DNA of 64,000 nt from JACQFK01 sp041482015 (GTDB taxonomy: Bacteria; Planctomycetota; MHYJ01; JACPRB01): assembly GCA_041482015.1 (NCBI GenBank), contig JBGPCZ010000007.1, positions 3,487 to 67,486 on the forward strand, given 5' to 3'. The notes beneath the pieces were generated by a model. It ran no database searches. It saw only the letters and a program-made list of their open reading frames with translations, and had not been told where the DNA came from. A program made the translations under genes and the position numbers. This document shows positions 7,909 through 17,242 of this stretch, in pieces (the stretch's first letter is position 1; each line of letters starts with the position of its first letter).

Positions 7909-8508
7909 ATGAGCGGAGGGCCGTCCATCGTCCGATCCGCCCCGTCCCCGGACGTCGACCTCCTCGCGCGCTGCGCCGGCCGCGCCTCCGGGGCGTGGGA
8001 GGAATTCCTTGCGCGCTACCGCGGCGTGATGGAGCACGCGGCGCGCGCGACGCTCCAGCGCGTGATCGGCTCGGTGCCGGAGGACGACCTCGAGGCGGTC
8101 GTCGAGTCGACCCTCCTGGGGCTGGTGAAGGACGACCACGCGTCACTCCGATCGTTCTCCGGGCGCAGTTCGCTGGCCGGCTACCTGCAGGCCATCACCG
8201 CCAAGGTCGCGCTCAACCACCTCCGGAGCGAGCGCCGGAAGGGCTGGCTCCGGTTCCGTCCGCTGGACGCCGCGTCCGACGCTCCCGCCGGGGAGCCGCC
8301 GGAGGGGGACCCGGAGCTCCTGGCGTCCCTCCGCCGCGCGATGGAGAAGCTCGCGCCGAGGGACCGCCTGATTCTCAAGCTCTTTCACCTGGATGGGGCC
8401 GGCTACCGGGAGATCGCCTCCCTCCTCGGGGTTTCGATGAATGCCGTCTCCCCCGCCCTGATTCGCGCGCGCGACCGATTGCGTGCACTAATGGAGCGCG
8501 ACCGGTGA
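7909..8508 (+). CDS. ECF-type RNA polymerase sigma factor
   Basis: 199 aa. Region 2 spans about residues 35-105 (EFLARYRGVMEHAAR, FSGRSSLAGYLQAITAKVALNHLRSERR) and region 4 about 135-195 (MEKLAPRDRLILKLFHLDGAGYREIASLLGVSMNAV), a typical helix-turn-helix. Between them is a short linker, so it is a two-domain ECF sigma factor. The anti-sigma/FecR gene follows 9 nt downstream, with the secreted-protein cluster behind it. The simplest reading is that this sigma factor controls the 8518-25312 block, but that is inference. Confidence 0.9.
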   Translation: MSGGPSIVRSAPSPDVDLLARCAGRASGAWEEFLARYRGVMEHAARATLQRVIGSVPEDDLEAVVESTLLGLVKDDHASLRSFSGRSSLAGYLQAITAKVALNHLRSERRKGWLRFRPLDAASDAPAGEPPEGDPELLASLRRAMEKLAPRDRLILKLFHLDGAGYREIASLLGVSMNAVSPALIRARDRLRALMERDR

Positions 8509-8517
8509 CGTACGGGT

Positions 8518-10056
8518 ATGAAATGCCCGGACCCCGAACTTCTCGCCGCGACGGCGGAAGGCCTGGACCGGCCTGACGGGGACTCGGTTCTCGATCACGC
8601 CGCGGACTGCGACGATTGCCGCCACGCGCTCCTGGTGCTGCAGACCGGGAGTCCCGCGCCCGCCGAGGCGCACGCGCCGGCGCGCCCCCGTTACACGGTC
8701 CGCACCCGGGTCGCGACCCGCTCCCCGTTCCCCTGGGCGGTGGCGGCCCTGCTGCTTCTCTCGGTCGCGGGGCTCGTCGTTCTCGCCGGGCGCTTGAACC
8801 GTCGGGCCGACCCGCCGGAACCGGGGAGTGCCCCGATCGCGGAGATTCCCGTCAAGCGCGAGTCCCCCCCGGCCCCTCCTCCGCCGCGTGACCCTCCCCC
8901 GTTCGAGCCTCGAAACACGGAGGAACCCGGGAAGGAGAACCGCCCCACTCCGAAGCGCGTCGAGGACCCGCCGCGGAACGAGATCGAGCGGGCGCCCGTG
9001 AATCCCGTCGCTCCGCCCGTCAGGCCGGAGCCGGCAAGACCGGCTCCTCTCAAACCCGTGACGATCTCGGTCGTGGCGATCCTGGATCGCGTGGACGGCG
9101 AGGTCTTCGTGCTGGCGGGCCGCGACTTGGGTCGCGAGAAGCTGCGGGCCAGGGCGGGCGTCGAGATCAAGCCGGGCGAAGGCCTGGAGTGCGTGGGCGC
9201 GCGGAGCTTCGCGCTCGTGAGCTTCGCGGACAAGACCCGCATCGAACTTGGAGGCGATACGCTCGTCCGCGAGATGCTCAATGCGAAGGGGAAGCGGGTC
9301 TTCATCGAGAAGGGGACGGTCAAGGCGGAGATTGCGAAGCAGCCCAAAGACCAGCCGATGATCTTCGACACCCCGCACGGGGAAGCGAAAGTCGTGGGCA
9401 CGGTCCTGAGACTCGTCGTCGAACCCGATCCGAAGAAGGGGACGAGCCTGGAGGTGGAGGAGGGGAAGGTCGAGCTGGTCAACGCGGTGGGCCGGACGGT
9501 CGAGGTCGCGGCCGGACACGGTGCGGTCGCGGCGACGGGGGTTCCGCTGGCGGCGAAGCTCTATCCGAGGGAGGAGGTCCTCTTCGCGCTCGACTTCGAG
9601 GACGGCAAGAGACCGCTGGTCGTCGACAATGGGACCGTGGAGCGGGGGCCGGGGAACCGCCTCTGCCTCGCGGGCGAACCCGATCCGAGCGGGAGCTGCA
9701 AGCTGTTCTTCGGCGACGGGACCAACGGTCTCCTCACCTTCATGGGGGACGAGGTCCTGAGCTTCGACTACTGGACGGATCCGCAGGCGAGCCAGGTCAA
9801 CTTCAACTTCTGGGACCGGACGCAGGGGCGGAGCCACGAGGGCCAGGTGGCCAAGGTGGTCGTCGGGAAATGGACTCACGTCACGTTCAAGCTGGCCGAC
9901 CTGGGCGATCCGGGCACTCGCCTGAAGGAGGGGGACTGGGTCGCGGGTCTCTACATGCAGTCGACGGGCCCGGCCCCGCGGAAATTCTACATCGACAACC
10001 TTCAGATCGTCCGCACGCGCGCGCTGAAGCCGCGGCCCGCCGAGATGAAAAAGTAG
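8518..10056 (+). CDS. Zinc-finger anti-sigma / FecR transmembrane sensor with C-terminal sugar-binding-like domain
   Basis: 512 aa. The N-terminus has an anti-sigma zinc-binding signature HxxxCxxC (H27, C31, C34), followed by one membrane segment (72-90), a Pro-rich spacer (95-175), a FecR domain (about 186-345: DGEVFVLAGRD, FADKTRIELGGDTLV, FDTPHGEAKVVGTVLRL), and a C-terminal 165-residue beta-rich domain resembling a carbohydrate-binding jelly roll (LFALDFEDGKRPL to KFYIDNLQIV). It would hold the upstream sigma factor at the membrane and sense an envelope signal. A FecR domain without any TonB receptor nearby is usual for planctomycetes. Confidence 0.85.
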   Translation: MKCPDPELLAATAEGLDRPDGDSVLDHAADCDDCRHALLVLQTGSPAPAEAHAPARPRYTVRTRVATRSPFPWAVAALLLLSVAGLVVLAGRLNRRADPPEPGSAPIAEIPVKRESPPAPPPPRDPPPFEPRNTEEPGKENRPTPKRVEDPPRNEIERAPVNPVAPPVRPEPARPAPLKPVTISVVAILDRVDGEVFVLAGRDLGREKLRARAGVEIKPGEGLECVGARSFALVSFADKTRIELGGDTLVREMLNAKGKRVFIEKGTVKAEIAKQPKDQPMIFDTPHGEAKVVGTVLRLVVEPDPKKGTSLEVEEGKVELVNAVGRTVEVAAGHGAVAATGVPLAAKLYPREEVLFALDFEDGKRPLVVDNGTVERGPGNRLCLAGEPDPSGSCKLFFGDGTNGLLTFMGDEVLSFDYWTDPQASQVNFNFWDRTQGRSHEGQVAKVVVGKWTHVTFKLADLGDPGTRLKEGDWVAGLYMQSTGPAPRKFYIDNLQIVRTRALKPRPAEMKK

Positions 10057-10067
10057 GAGGACCGAGG

Positions 10068-11090
10068 ATGCGCCTGATCCCGCTGCTCGTCGTCGTCCTG
10101 CTCGGTGCCGCCGCCCCCCGGGAGGGGCCGGACGTCGGTCCCAACGAGTCCGACGAGCCGATCGCGAAGGAATTCTCCCTCGAGCGCGGCCGGAAGTTCC
10201 TGGACGACGTCTCCCTCCAGTGGCAGCGCGAGCGCAAGTGCGTCACCTGTCACACGAACTTCTCCTACCTGGTGACCGGGGCGACCCACGCCGCGAGCCG
10301 GCCCGCCTACGCGGACGTCCGCAAGTTCACCGAGGAGCTCGTGAGCGACCGCTGGGTCGCCAAGGGGCCCCGGTGGGACGCCGAGGTCGTCGTCGCGGCG
10401 GCGGGGCTCGCCATCAGCGATGCCGAAGGCAGCGGGAAGCTCCACCCGCTGACCCGCAAGGCGCTCGACCGCATGTGGACCGTCCAGAAGCCCGACGGCG
10501 GATGGAACTGGCTCAAGTGCGGCTGGCCGCCCATGGAATCGGACGACTACTACGGCGCGACCCTCGCGCTCCTCGCGACCGGCCGCGCCCCGGAGGGGTA
10601 CGCCGCGACCCCCGCCGCACAGGAGGGCGTGAAGAAGGTCCGCGAGTACCTGGCGAAGAACGCGCCGCCCTCTTTGCACCACAAGGGCATGGTCCTCTGG
10701 GCATCGAAGTACCTCGAAGGGATCATGACCGGTGAAGAGCAGAAGAAAACCATCGACGAACTCCTCGCCCTCCAGCGACCCGACGGGGGCTGGGCCGTCG
10801 CGACCTTCCTTCCGTGGAAGCGGGCGGACGGGAAAGAGCAGGAGATGGCGGCGAGCGACGGATACGGCACGGGATTCGTCATCCACCTCGCCCGCCTCTC
10901 CGGGATTGAGGTGTCGGACGCGCGCCTCGCCAAGGGGATCCAGTGGATCAAGACCCACCAGCGTGAAAGCGGCCGCTGGTTCACGCGGTCGCTCCTGAAG
11001 GACTCGAAGCATTTCCTCAGCCATTCGGGGACGGCATTCGCGATGCTGGCCCTCCATGACTGCGGCGTCGACGGATCGGCCAAACAGTGA
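10068..11090 (+). CDS. Secreted squalene-cyclase/prenyltransferase-fold protein with CxxCH
   Basis: 340 aa from ATG 10068 (AGGAGGACCGAGG upstream; leader MRLIPLLVVVLLGAAA). CVTCH (58-62) is a c-type heme-binding motif. The rest is an alpha/alpha-barrel with repeated QxPDGGW motifs (VQKPDGGWNWLKCGW near 143-157; LQRPDGGWAVATF near 235-247), as in squalene-hopene cyclases and prenyltransferases. The cyclase DxDD acid motif is not visible, so cyclisation is unlikely. A heme-bearing barrel of this type is common in planctomycete secretomes and has no function known to me. The sequence lies 11 nt after the FecR gene. Confidence 0.8.
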   Translation: MRLIPLLVVVLLGAAAPREGPDVGPNESDEPIAKEFSLERGRKFLDDVSLQWQRERKCVTCHTNFSYLVTGATHAASRPAYADVRKFTEELVSDRWVAKGPRWDAEVVVAAAGLAISDAEGSGKLHPLTRKALDRMWTVQKPDGGWNWLKCGWPPMESDDYYGATLALLATGRAPEGYAATPAAQEGVKKVREYLAKNAPPSLHHKGMVLWASKYLEGIMTGEEQKKTIDELLALQRPDGGWAVATFLPWKRADGKEQEMAASDGYGTGFVIHLARLSGIEVSDARLAKGIQWIKTHQRESGRWFTRSLLKDSKHFLSHSGTAFAMLALHDCGVDGSAKQ

Positions 11091-11104
11091 CAACGAGGTG
11101 ACCG

Positions 11105-13585
11105 ATGAAAGCTTGGATCGCGGTCTTTGCCTTCCTGGTTCCGGCCCCGCCCCAGGAAAAGGGGCTGGAGCCCTGGGGGTCGAACCATCACGCCAGTGAT
11201 GCGCCCAAGCGGCACGTCGAGGAGGTCTCCGCCGCGCGCCAGGCCTACTCGGTGGTGCAGGGCGGCACGATGGACGGCACGAACTGCCGCGCCCCGCTCT
11301 CGGTCGGGATGAGCAACGGGCCGGGAAGCGAACAGACCTGGGAGTCGAACCGCGGAGTCCGGCTGGAGAACGTGGGCGAGACCGATCTCGTCAATCCCTG
11401 GCTCACCAACGGCCGCAACACCTTCCGGACCATGGAGGAGATCGTCGCCGCGGCCATCACCCCGGGGATGACCGACAAGGAAAAGGCCTACGCGATCTGG
11501 TTCCAGGAGATCCAGCACCGCTACCACTTCGGAGCGGGCGCCGGCCAGGAGAGCGGCGATCCCGTGAAGATCTTCAACGTCTACGGGCACAATACCTGCG
11601 GCGACGACTCGATGTGCCTCTCGGGCCTCTGGCGCAAGGCGGGGCTCAAGGTGGCCCCGGCGCGGCTCGTGGGCCACTGCGTGGCCCAGGTCTTCTGCGA
11701 CAACCGCTGGAACCTGCTCGACGGCGACCAGCACTGCGTCTACCTCCTGCGGGACAACGAAACCATCGCCGGCGAGCAGGACATCGTCCGGGATCACGAT
11801 CTCGTCAAGCGCTCCCACACCCAGGGAATCCTGGAGCCGGACGCCCGCGGCAGCGACGAATGGCAATCCTCCATCTACGTCTATGAAGGCGAGGTGAAGG
11901 GGGACCGCAACTGTTACGTCTCCACGATGAACATGGTCCTCCGGCCCAACGAGGCGGTCACCTGGCGCTGGGGCCACCTCAATCCCATCAAGCACCGCGG
12001 CCAGCATCCCGCGAAGTATCCCGAGACGATCGCGAACGGCCTTTGGGAATACCGCCCGGACTTTTCCCGGGACGCCTGGCGCAAGGGCGCGGAGAGCGTC
12101 GAGGGCGTCCGCGTGGACGGCGGGGCGCTCGCAGCGGAGGGAGACAAGACCGGCACGGCCGTCTGGATCGTGCGGAGCCCCTACGTGTTCGTCGGCGGGA
12201 AGCTCGAGGCGGAAGGCGCGGGAGCGAAGTTCGCCGTGTCGTTCGACGGCAAGACCTGGGAGGACGCCGGGCCGGACCTGGACAAGCTCTTCCATCCCGA
12301 CGCGACCGCCCACTACGAGTATCGCCTCCGGTGCCAGTTGAGCGGCAATGCGCGGCTCAAGTCCCTGCGCGTCGTCAACGACGTGCAGATGGCCCCCCTC
12401 TCCCTTCCGGGGATGAAGATCGGCAAGAACGAATTCGTCTACACGGACCAGTCCCCGGGACCGCGAAAGGTCCGCATCACCCACGAATGGGTCGAACGCT
12501 CGGCCACGAAGCCCCCGGAGGCTCCGCCTTCGCCTGCGTATCCCGCCGACGGCGGCGAGTCGAAGGGGACGAACATCGTCTTCCGCTGGACGCCTCCCGC
12601 GGATCCCGACGGCGACAAGATCGCGGACTATCACTTCGAACTTTCTTCGCGTGCGGACATGAAGTGGCCGCTCTCCACGAACTTCTACCGGCTGATCTCG
12701 CGGACGGCCGACCGCGGGAAGGCCCAGTACACGCTGCCGTACGTCGGGCTCCTGACTCCCGATCGCACCTATTTCTGGCACGTGCGGGCCAAGGATGAGA
12801 AGGGGGTGTGGGGTCCGTGGGGCAAGACGTGGAAGTTCACGCCTCGTGGCCCGACCCCGCCGGTCGACCTGGCGGTCGATTTCGACGAGAAGAAAGGCAC
12901 CGGAATCCTTCGATGGAAACCCGGAGCCGTCGGCCGGAAACCGGTCAAGTACCGGGTCTACGGCAGCGACGAGAAGGGGTTCTCGGCCAGCGACGAACCC
13001 TATCCGCTCTCCGTCGGCATCTCCAAGGAGGTGCCCTCCCCGTCCCCCGCGAACTTCCTGGCCGAGGTGACGGGGCCCGAGCTGGCCGTCTTGGGGAGGG
13101 ACGTGGCCTTCCCCAACGCCAACCGTGCGTATTACCGCGTGGTCGCCGTCGATGACCAGGGGAACCGGAGCGGGCCTTCGGACTACACGGTCGCCCCGAG
13201 GCCGTTCATCTACACGAAGCCCGCGGAGAAGGCGAAGGTCGGTTCCGAGTATCGCTATCCCGCGGCCGCCATCCGGTCCCTGGGGGATCTCCGGATGCGG
13301 ACCGTGGACGGCCGGGACGTGACGAGCTTCTGGGACGTGGAGCACCCGAAATTCACCCTCCTCCGGGCGCCCGCCTGGCTCAAGATCGACGAGAAGACCG
13401 GTGTTCTCTCGGGTGTGCCCGACGCTTCCGGCAAGGCGGAGGTCACCCTGGTCGCCACGATCGAACAGGAGGTCCGGAAGCTGAGCGAGCAGGACCTGAG
13501 CTGGGGCCGCGAAAAGGTCGTCTCCTCGGTTCCTCAGAAAGTGGGAAGCGGCACCCAGGAATTCGTGATCGAGATCCAAAACTAG
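11105..13585 (+). CDS. Secreted transglutaminase-like protein with FN3 and Ig-like modules
   Basis: 826 aa with a short leader (MKAWIAVFAFLVPAPP, then QEK). A transglutaminase/papain-like core contains C165 (NTCGDD), H191 (GHCVAQ) and D206 (LLDGD), a plausible Cys-His-Asp triad. Fibronectin type III-like modules follow (about 465-575, YFWHVRAKDEKGVWGPW; 580-700, YYRVVAVDDQGNRSGPSD), then a putative-Ig module near 755-790 (APAWLKIDEKTGVLSGVP). It may crosslink or hydrolyse protein amides at the cell surface. Spacing to its neighbours is 14 nt upstream and 9 nt downstream, consistent with one operon. Confidence 0.8.
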   Translation: MKAWIAVFAFLVPAPPQEKGLEPWGSNHHASDAPKRHVEEVSAARQAYSVVQGGTMDGTNCRAPLSVGMSNGPGSEQTWESNRGVRLENVGETDLVNPWLTNGRNTFRTMEEIVAAAITPGMTDKEKAYAIWFQEIQHRYHFGAGAGQESGDPVKIFNVYGHNTCGDDSMCLSGLWRKAGLKVAPARLVGHCVAQVFCDNRWNLLDGDQHCVYLLRDNETIAGEQDIVRDHDLVKRSHTQGILEPDARGSDEWQSSIYVYEGEVKGDRNCYVSTMNMVLRPNEAVTWRWGHLNPIKHRGQHPAKYPETIANGLWEYRPDFSRDAWRKGAESVEGVRVDGGALAAEGDKTGTAVWIVRSPYVFVGGKLEAEGAGAKFAVSFDGKTWEDAGPDLDKLFHPDATAHYEYRLRCQLSGNARLKSLRVVNDVQMAPLSLPGMKIGKNEFVYTDQSPGPRKVRITHEWVERSATKPPEAPPSPAYPADGGESKGTNIVFRWTPPADPDGDKIADYHFELSSRADMKWPLSTNFYRLISRTADRGKAQYTLPYVGLLTPDRTYFWHVRAKDEKGVWGPWGKTWKFTPRGPTPPVDLAVDFDEKKGTGILRWKPGAVGRKPVKYRVYGSDEKGFSASDEPYPLSVGISKEVPSPSPANFLAEVTGPELAVLGRDVAFPNANRAYYRVVAVDDQGNRSGPSDYTVAPRPFIYTKPAEKAKVGSEYRYPAAAIRSLGDLRMRTVDGRDVTSFWDVEHPKFTLLRAPAWLKIDEKTGVLSGVPDASGKAEVTLVATIEQEVRKLSEQDLSWGREKVVSSVPQKVGSGTQEFVIEIQN

Positions 13586-13594
13586 GGGAACGAG

Positions 13595-15961
13595 GTGATC
13601 GCCTTCTGGACGAACGTCCTTCTCCTGGCGGCCTCCCAGGAGGCCGACCTCTTCGAGCAGCAGGTCCGTCCCTTCCTCGCGAAGCACTGCCTGGAGTGCC
13701 ACGGCACGGAGAAGTCCAAGGGGGACCTCCGACTCGACCGGCTCTCCCCCGATTTCTCCAGCGAGGCCGGCCGCGAACGCTGGCTCGCGGTGCAGGAGAG
13801 GATCACGTCGGGCGCGATGCCTCCGAAGAAGCAGCCGCGTCCGCCCGCGAGGGAGATCGAATCCGTCTCGGCCTGGATCGGCGGGAAGGTCGTGAAGGCG
13901 GAGGCCGCCCGGCGGACCGTCGAGGGCCGCGTGGTCGTGCGCCGGCTCAACCGGATCGAGTACCAGAACACCGTGCGCGACCTGCTCGGCGTGGACATCG
14001 ACCTCGTGGACCTGCTCCCCCTGGATACCTCGTCGCACGGCTTCGACAACCTCGGCGATGCGATGCACGTCTCGTCGTTCCTCATGGAGCGGTACTTGGA
14101 GGCGGCCGACAAGGCGCTCAACGTCGCCATCGCGAGCGGCCGACAGCCGCCGGTCGTCAAGAAGCGGTACTTCCTGAAGGAGGAACGCGCGGTCAAGACG
14201 TCGACGGAGAAGGTGTACCGACTGGTGGACGACACCGTGGTGATGTTCAGCTCGTCCCCCTGGAACTCGATCGTCGTGGGCCAGTCCTACCCGCCGGACC
14301 GGGGGCGCTTCCGCTACCGGATCTCCGCCTCCGGCTTCCAGAGCGACGGTAAGCCGGTCGTCTACCGCGTCGACGCCGGCCCGATGCTCATGGGGACGAA
14401 GAACCATATCATCAGCTACTTCGACGCCCCCGCCGACCAGCCGGCGGTGGTCGAGTGGGTCGATCACCTGGAATCAAGGTGCCACATCCGGATCTCTCCT
14501 TATGGATTGGCGGGCGCGCAAGTTGTGAACAGGATCGGCGCGGACGCCTACACCGGGCCGGGTCTCGCGATCCAGTGGGTGGAGGTCGAGGGTCCGATCC
14601 ACGAGACGTGGCCGCCGGCCTCCCACACGCGGCTCTTCGGCGACCTCCCGCAGAAGCCCGCTCCCGGCAACCGCCTTGAGGTCGTCTCGGAGAATCCGGC
14701 GGCCGACGCGGAGCGCATCCTTCGCGACTTCATCCGCCGCGCCTACCGGCGCGGGGTGACGGACGCCGACGTGGCGCCGATCCTCGATCTCGTCAAGACG
14801 AAGCTGGACGAGAAGCGCACGTTCGAGCAGGCCGTGCGCGTCGGCCTCGTGGCGGTCATGGTCTCGCCCGACTTCCTCTTCCTCCGCGAGCAGCCCGGGA
14901 AGCTGGACGACTTCGCGCTCGCGAGCCGGCTCTCTTACTTCCTGTGGAGCACGATGCCCGATGAGGAGCTGCTCTCGCTCGCCGCCGGGAGGAAGCTGGG
15001 GCTGCCGGAGACGCTGCGCGGGCAGGCCGAGCGCCTGCTCAGGGACCCGAGGGCGGTGTCGTTCACCGAGAACTTCGTCGACCAGTGGCTCGGGCTGCGC
15101 GACATCGACTTCACGGAGCCCACCCACATCCTCTACCCGGAATTCGACGACATGCTCAAGGTGTCGATGCTCCGGGAGTCCCATCTCTTCTTCGAGGAGA
15201 TCCTGAAGAACGACCTTAGCCTTGCGAACTTCGTGGCCTCCGATTTCGCGATGCTCAACGGCCGCCTCGCGAAGCACTACGGAATTCCGGGCGTCGACGG
15301 GTGGGAATTCAAAAGGGTGGCGCTGCCTCCGGACAGCCACCGCGGCGGCGTCATGACCCAGGGGAGCGTGCTCAAGGTGACGGCGAACGGGACGTCGACC
15401 TCCCCGGTGATCCGCGGCGCGTGGGTCCTCGACCGGATCCTGGGGACGCCTCCTCCGCGCCCGCCCGCCGGGGTGCCCTCGGTCGAGCCCGACATCCGCG
15501 GCGCCACCACGATGCGCGAACAACTGGCCAAGCACCGGCAGATCGCGACCTGCGCCACCTGCCACGTCCGGATTGATCCGCCCGGCTTCGCGCTCGAGAG
15601 CTTCGACGTCATCGGCGGCTGGCGGGAGAACTACCGGACGAGCGGGCGGGGCCAGGAAGTGAAGGTCGACGGCCGCCGCATGCCGTACCTCAAGGGGCCG
15701 AAGGTCGATCCTGCCGACGTCATGCCCGACGGGGAGAAGTTCCAGGATATCGACGGGCTCAAGCAGCTGCTTCTGAAGGACAAGGACCAGGTCGCCCGCG
15801 CCCTGGCGGTGAGGCTGCTGACCTACGCGACGGGCGGGGCGCCCGGGATGGCCGACGTCCCGGAGATCGACGCGATCGTGAAGAAGATCCGCGACAAGGA
15901 TTACGGCCTGCGGACCCTCGTCCACGAGCTCGTCCAGAGCGCGGTGTTCCGGACCAAGTGA
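13595..15961 (+). CDS. DUF1587/1592/1588/1585-type planctomycete cytochrome c-like protein
   Basis: 788 aa from GTG. After a short leader, residues 18-110 form a planctomycete cytochrome C domain with CLECH (32-36). Then come DUF1587 (RRLNRIEYQNTVRDLLG, near 114-130), DUF1595/DUF1592 (FIRRAYRRGVTDADV; LASRLSYFLWSTMPDEELL), DUF1588 (RGGVMTQGSVLKVTANGTSTSPVIRG, broken here for length) and a second heme motif CATCH (653-657) followed by IDPPGFALESFD. The C-terminus is DUF1585-like. These proteins nearly always precede a DUF1552 gene, as here. They are secreted and presumed redox or polymer-degrading; activity is unproven. Confidence 0.92.
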   Translation: MIAFWTNVLLLAASQEADLFEQQVRPFLAKHCLECHGTEKSKGDLRLDRLSPDFSSEAGRERWLAVQERITSGAMPPKKQPRPPAREIESVSAWIGGKVVKAEAARRTVEGRVVVRRLNRIEYQNTVRDLLGVDIDLVDLLPLDTSSHGFDNLGDAMHVSSFLMERYLEAADKALNVAIASGRQPPVVKKRYFLKEERAVKTSTEKVYRLVDDTVVMFSSSPWNSIVVGQSYPPDRGRFRYRISASGFQSDGKPVVYRVDAGPMLMGTKNHIISYFDAPADQPAVVEWVDHLESRCHIRISPYGLAGAQVVNRIGADAYTGPGLAIQWVEVEGPIHETWPPASHTRLFGDLPQKPAPGNRLEVVSENPAADAERILRDFIRRAYRRGVTDADVAPILDLVKTKLDEKRTFEQAVRVGLVAVMVSPDFLFLREQPGKLDDFALASRLSYFLWSTMPDEELLSLAAGRKLGLPETLRGQAERLLRDPRAVSFTENFVDQWLGLRDIDFTEPTHILYPEFDDMLKVSMLRESHLFFEEILKNDLSLANFVASDFAMLNGRLAKHYGIPGVDGWEFKRVALPPDSHRGGVMTQGSVLKVTANGTSTSPVIRGAWVLDRILGTPPPRPPAGVPSVEPDIRGATTMREQLAKHRQIATCATCHVRIDPPGFALESFDVIGGWRENYRTSGRGQEVKVDGRRMPYLKGPKVDPADVMPDGEKFQDIDGLKQLLLKDKDQVARALAVRLLTYATGGAPGMADVPEIDAIVKKIRDKDYGLRTLVHELVQSAVFRTK

Positions 15962-15981
15962 CGCGAGGAGAAAGGTCTCAT

Positions 15982-17223
15982 ATGAAGCTCAGCCGACGCG
16001 AAGTCCTCCGGGCCGCCGGGGTGTCGCTGGCGCTGCCGTGGCTCGACTCGCTCGCCCACGGCCTGGCCGCCGCGCCGCGCCACCGCATGGTCTGCATCTG
16101 CGCGCCCCTCGGGCTTCATCCGCCCCATTTCTTCCCGGAGAAGGCCGGAAGCGACTATGCGCCGACCCCGTACCTCGAGGTCCTCAAGGACTTCCGCGAC
16201 GACTTCACCGTCGTCTCCGGCCTCTCCCATCCGGACGTCGGCGCCAGCCACGACTCCGGCTTCAGCTTCCTGACCGCCGCGCCCCATCCGGAGATCCGCG
16301 CGGGATTCCGCAACACGATCTCGCTCGACCAGTTCGCCGCCGAGCGCATCGGCGGGGAGACGCGCCACCCGAGCCTGTCGCTCGCGGACGAGGGCTTCGG
16401 CATCTCCTGGACCCGGAGCGGGGCGCCCGTGCCCGCGGACTCGTCGCCGTCGCGCGTCTTCGCGAGGCTCTTCATCGAGGGGCGTCCCGACGAGGTTCAG
16501 GCCCAGGCCCGGCGGCTGAAGGACGGGCGGAGCATCCTCGACGCCGTCCGCGACCAGGCCGCGAAGCTGCAGCCGGGCCTCGGCTCGGCCGATCGCGAAA
16601 AGGTCGACGAGTACTTCACGAGCGTCCGCGAGCTGGAGCAGCGCATCGCCCGGACCGAGGAGTGGTCGAAGAAGCCGAAGCCCAAGGTCGAGGCGAAGCA
16701 GCCCCAGGACGCCGGCAACTCGGCCGACCTCGTCGGCAAGCTCCGCCTGATGTTCGACCTCATCCACCTGGCCTTCCAGACCGACTCGACCCGGCTCGTG
16801 ACGCACATGATGCTCGGGACGAGCAGCGTTCCGCCGATCGCGGGCGTGTCGCTCGGCCATCACGACCTGTCGCACCACGGCCAGGACCCGAACAAGATCG
16901 AGCAGCTCAAGAAGGTCGAGCTCGAGAAGATGAAGGCGCTGCGCGACTTCCTGGCGAAGCTCAAGGAGTCGAAGGAGGAGGACGCGCCCCTGCTCGACCG
17001 GACGATGGTCTTCTTCAGCAGCAACCTGGGGAACGCCAGCAACCACGCCGTGCGCAACCTCCCGGTCATCGTCGCGGGGGGCGGTTTCAAACACGGGCAG
17101 CACCTGGCGTTCGACCCGGCCAGTCCGCCGCCCCTGTCCAACCTCTTTGTCAGCATGCTCCAGAAGCTGGGGATCGAGGTGGACAAGTTCGGGTCCAGCA
17201 CGGGCACGCTCACCGGATTGTGA
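15982..17223 (+). CDS. DUF1552 secreted protein with Tat signal
   Basis: 413 aa from ATG 15982 (GAGGAGAAAGG upstream). A twin-arginine signal (KLSRREVLRAAGVSLALPW) starts the protein. The body matches DUF1552 with HRMVCICAPLGLHP, FTVVSGLSHPDVGASH, LGHHDLSHHG and FFSSNLGNASNHAVRNLP. The fold is related to DUF1501 and sulfatase/alkaline-phosphatase proteins, with several conserved His/Asp that could bind metal. It is paired with the DUF1592 protein upstream. The pair is a hallmark of Planctomycetota and Verrucomicrobiota. Confidence 0.92.
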   Translation: MKLSRREVLRAAGVSLALPWLDSLAHGLAAAPRHRMVCICAPLGLHPPHFFPEKAGSDYAPTPYLEVLKDFRDDFTVVSGLSHPDVGASHDSGFSFLTAAPHPEIRAGFRNTISLDQFAAERIGGETRHPSLSLADEGFGISWTRSGAPVPADSSPSRVFARLFIEGRPDEVQAQARRLKDGRSILDAVRDQAAKLQPGLGSADREKVDEYFTSVRELEQRIARTEEWSKKPKPKVEAKQPQDAGNSADLVGKLRLMFDLIHLAFQTDSTRLVTHMMLGTSSVPPIAGVSLGHHDLSHHGQDPNKIEQLKKVELEKMKALRDFLAKLKESKEEDAPLLDRTMVFFSSNLGNASNHAVRNLPVIVAGGGFKHGQHLAFDPASPPPLSNLFVSMLQKLGIEVDKFGSSTGTLTGL

Positions 17224-17242
17224 GTCCATAAGGAGCGGAATC

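Noticed and set aside
10550..14467. A 1305-codon open frame on the minus strand, and similar long antisense frames (for example 19875-22907 and 29687-32896 on the other strand)
   Set aside because: They are antisense shadows in GC-rich DNA. Their composition is dominated by Arg/Asp/Gly/Val/Leu, and they lack family motifs, while the opposite strand encodes clear families with ribosome sites.
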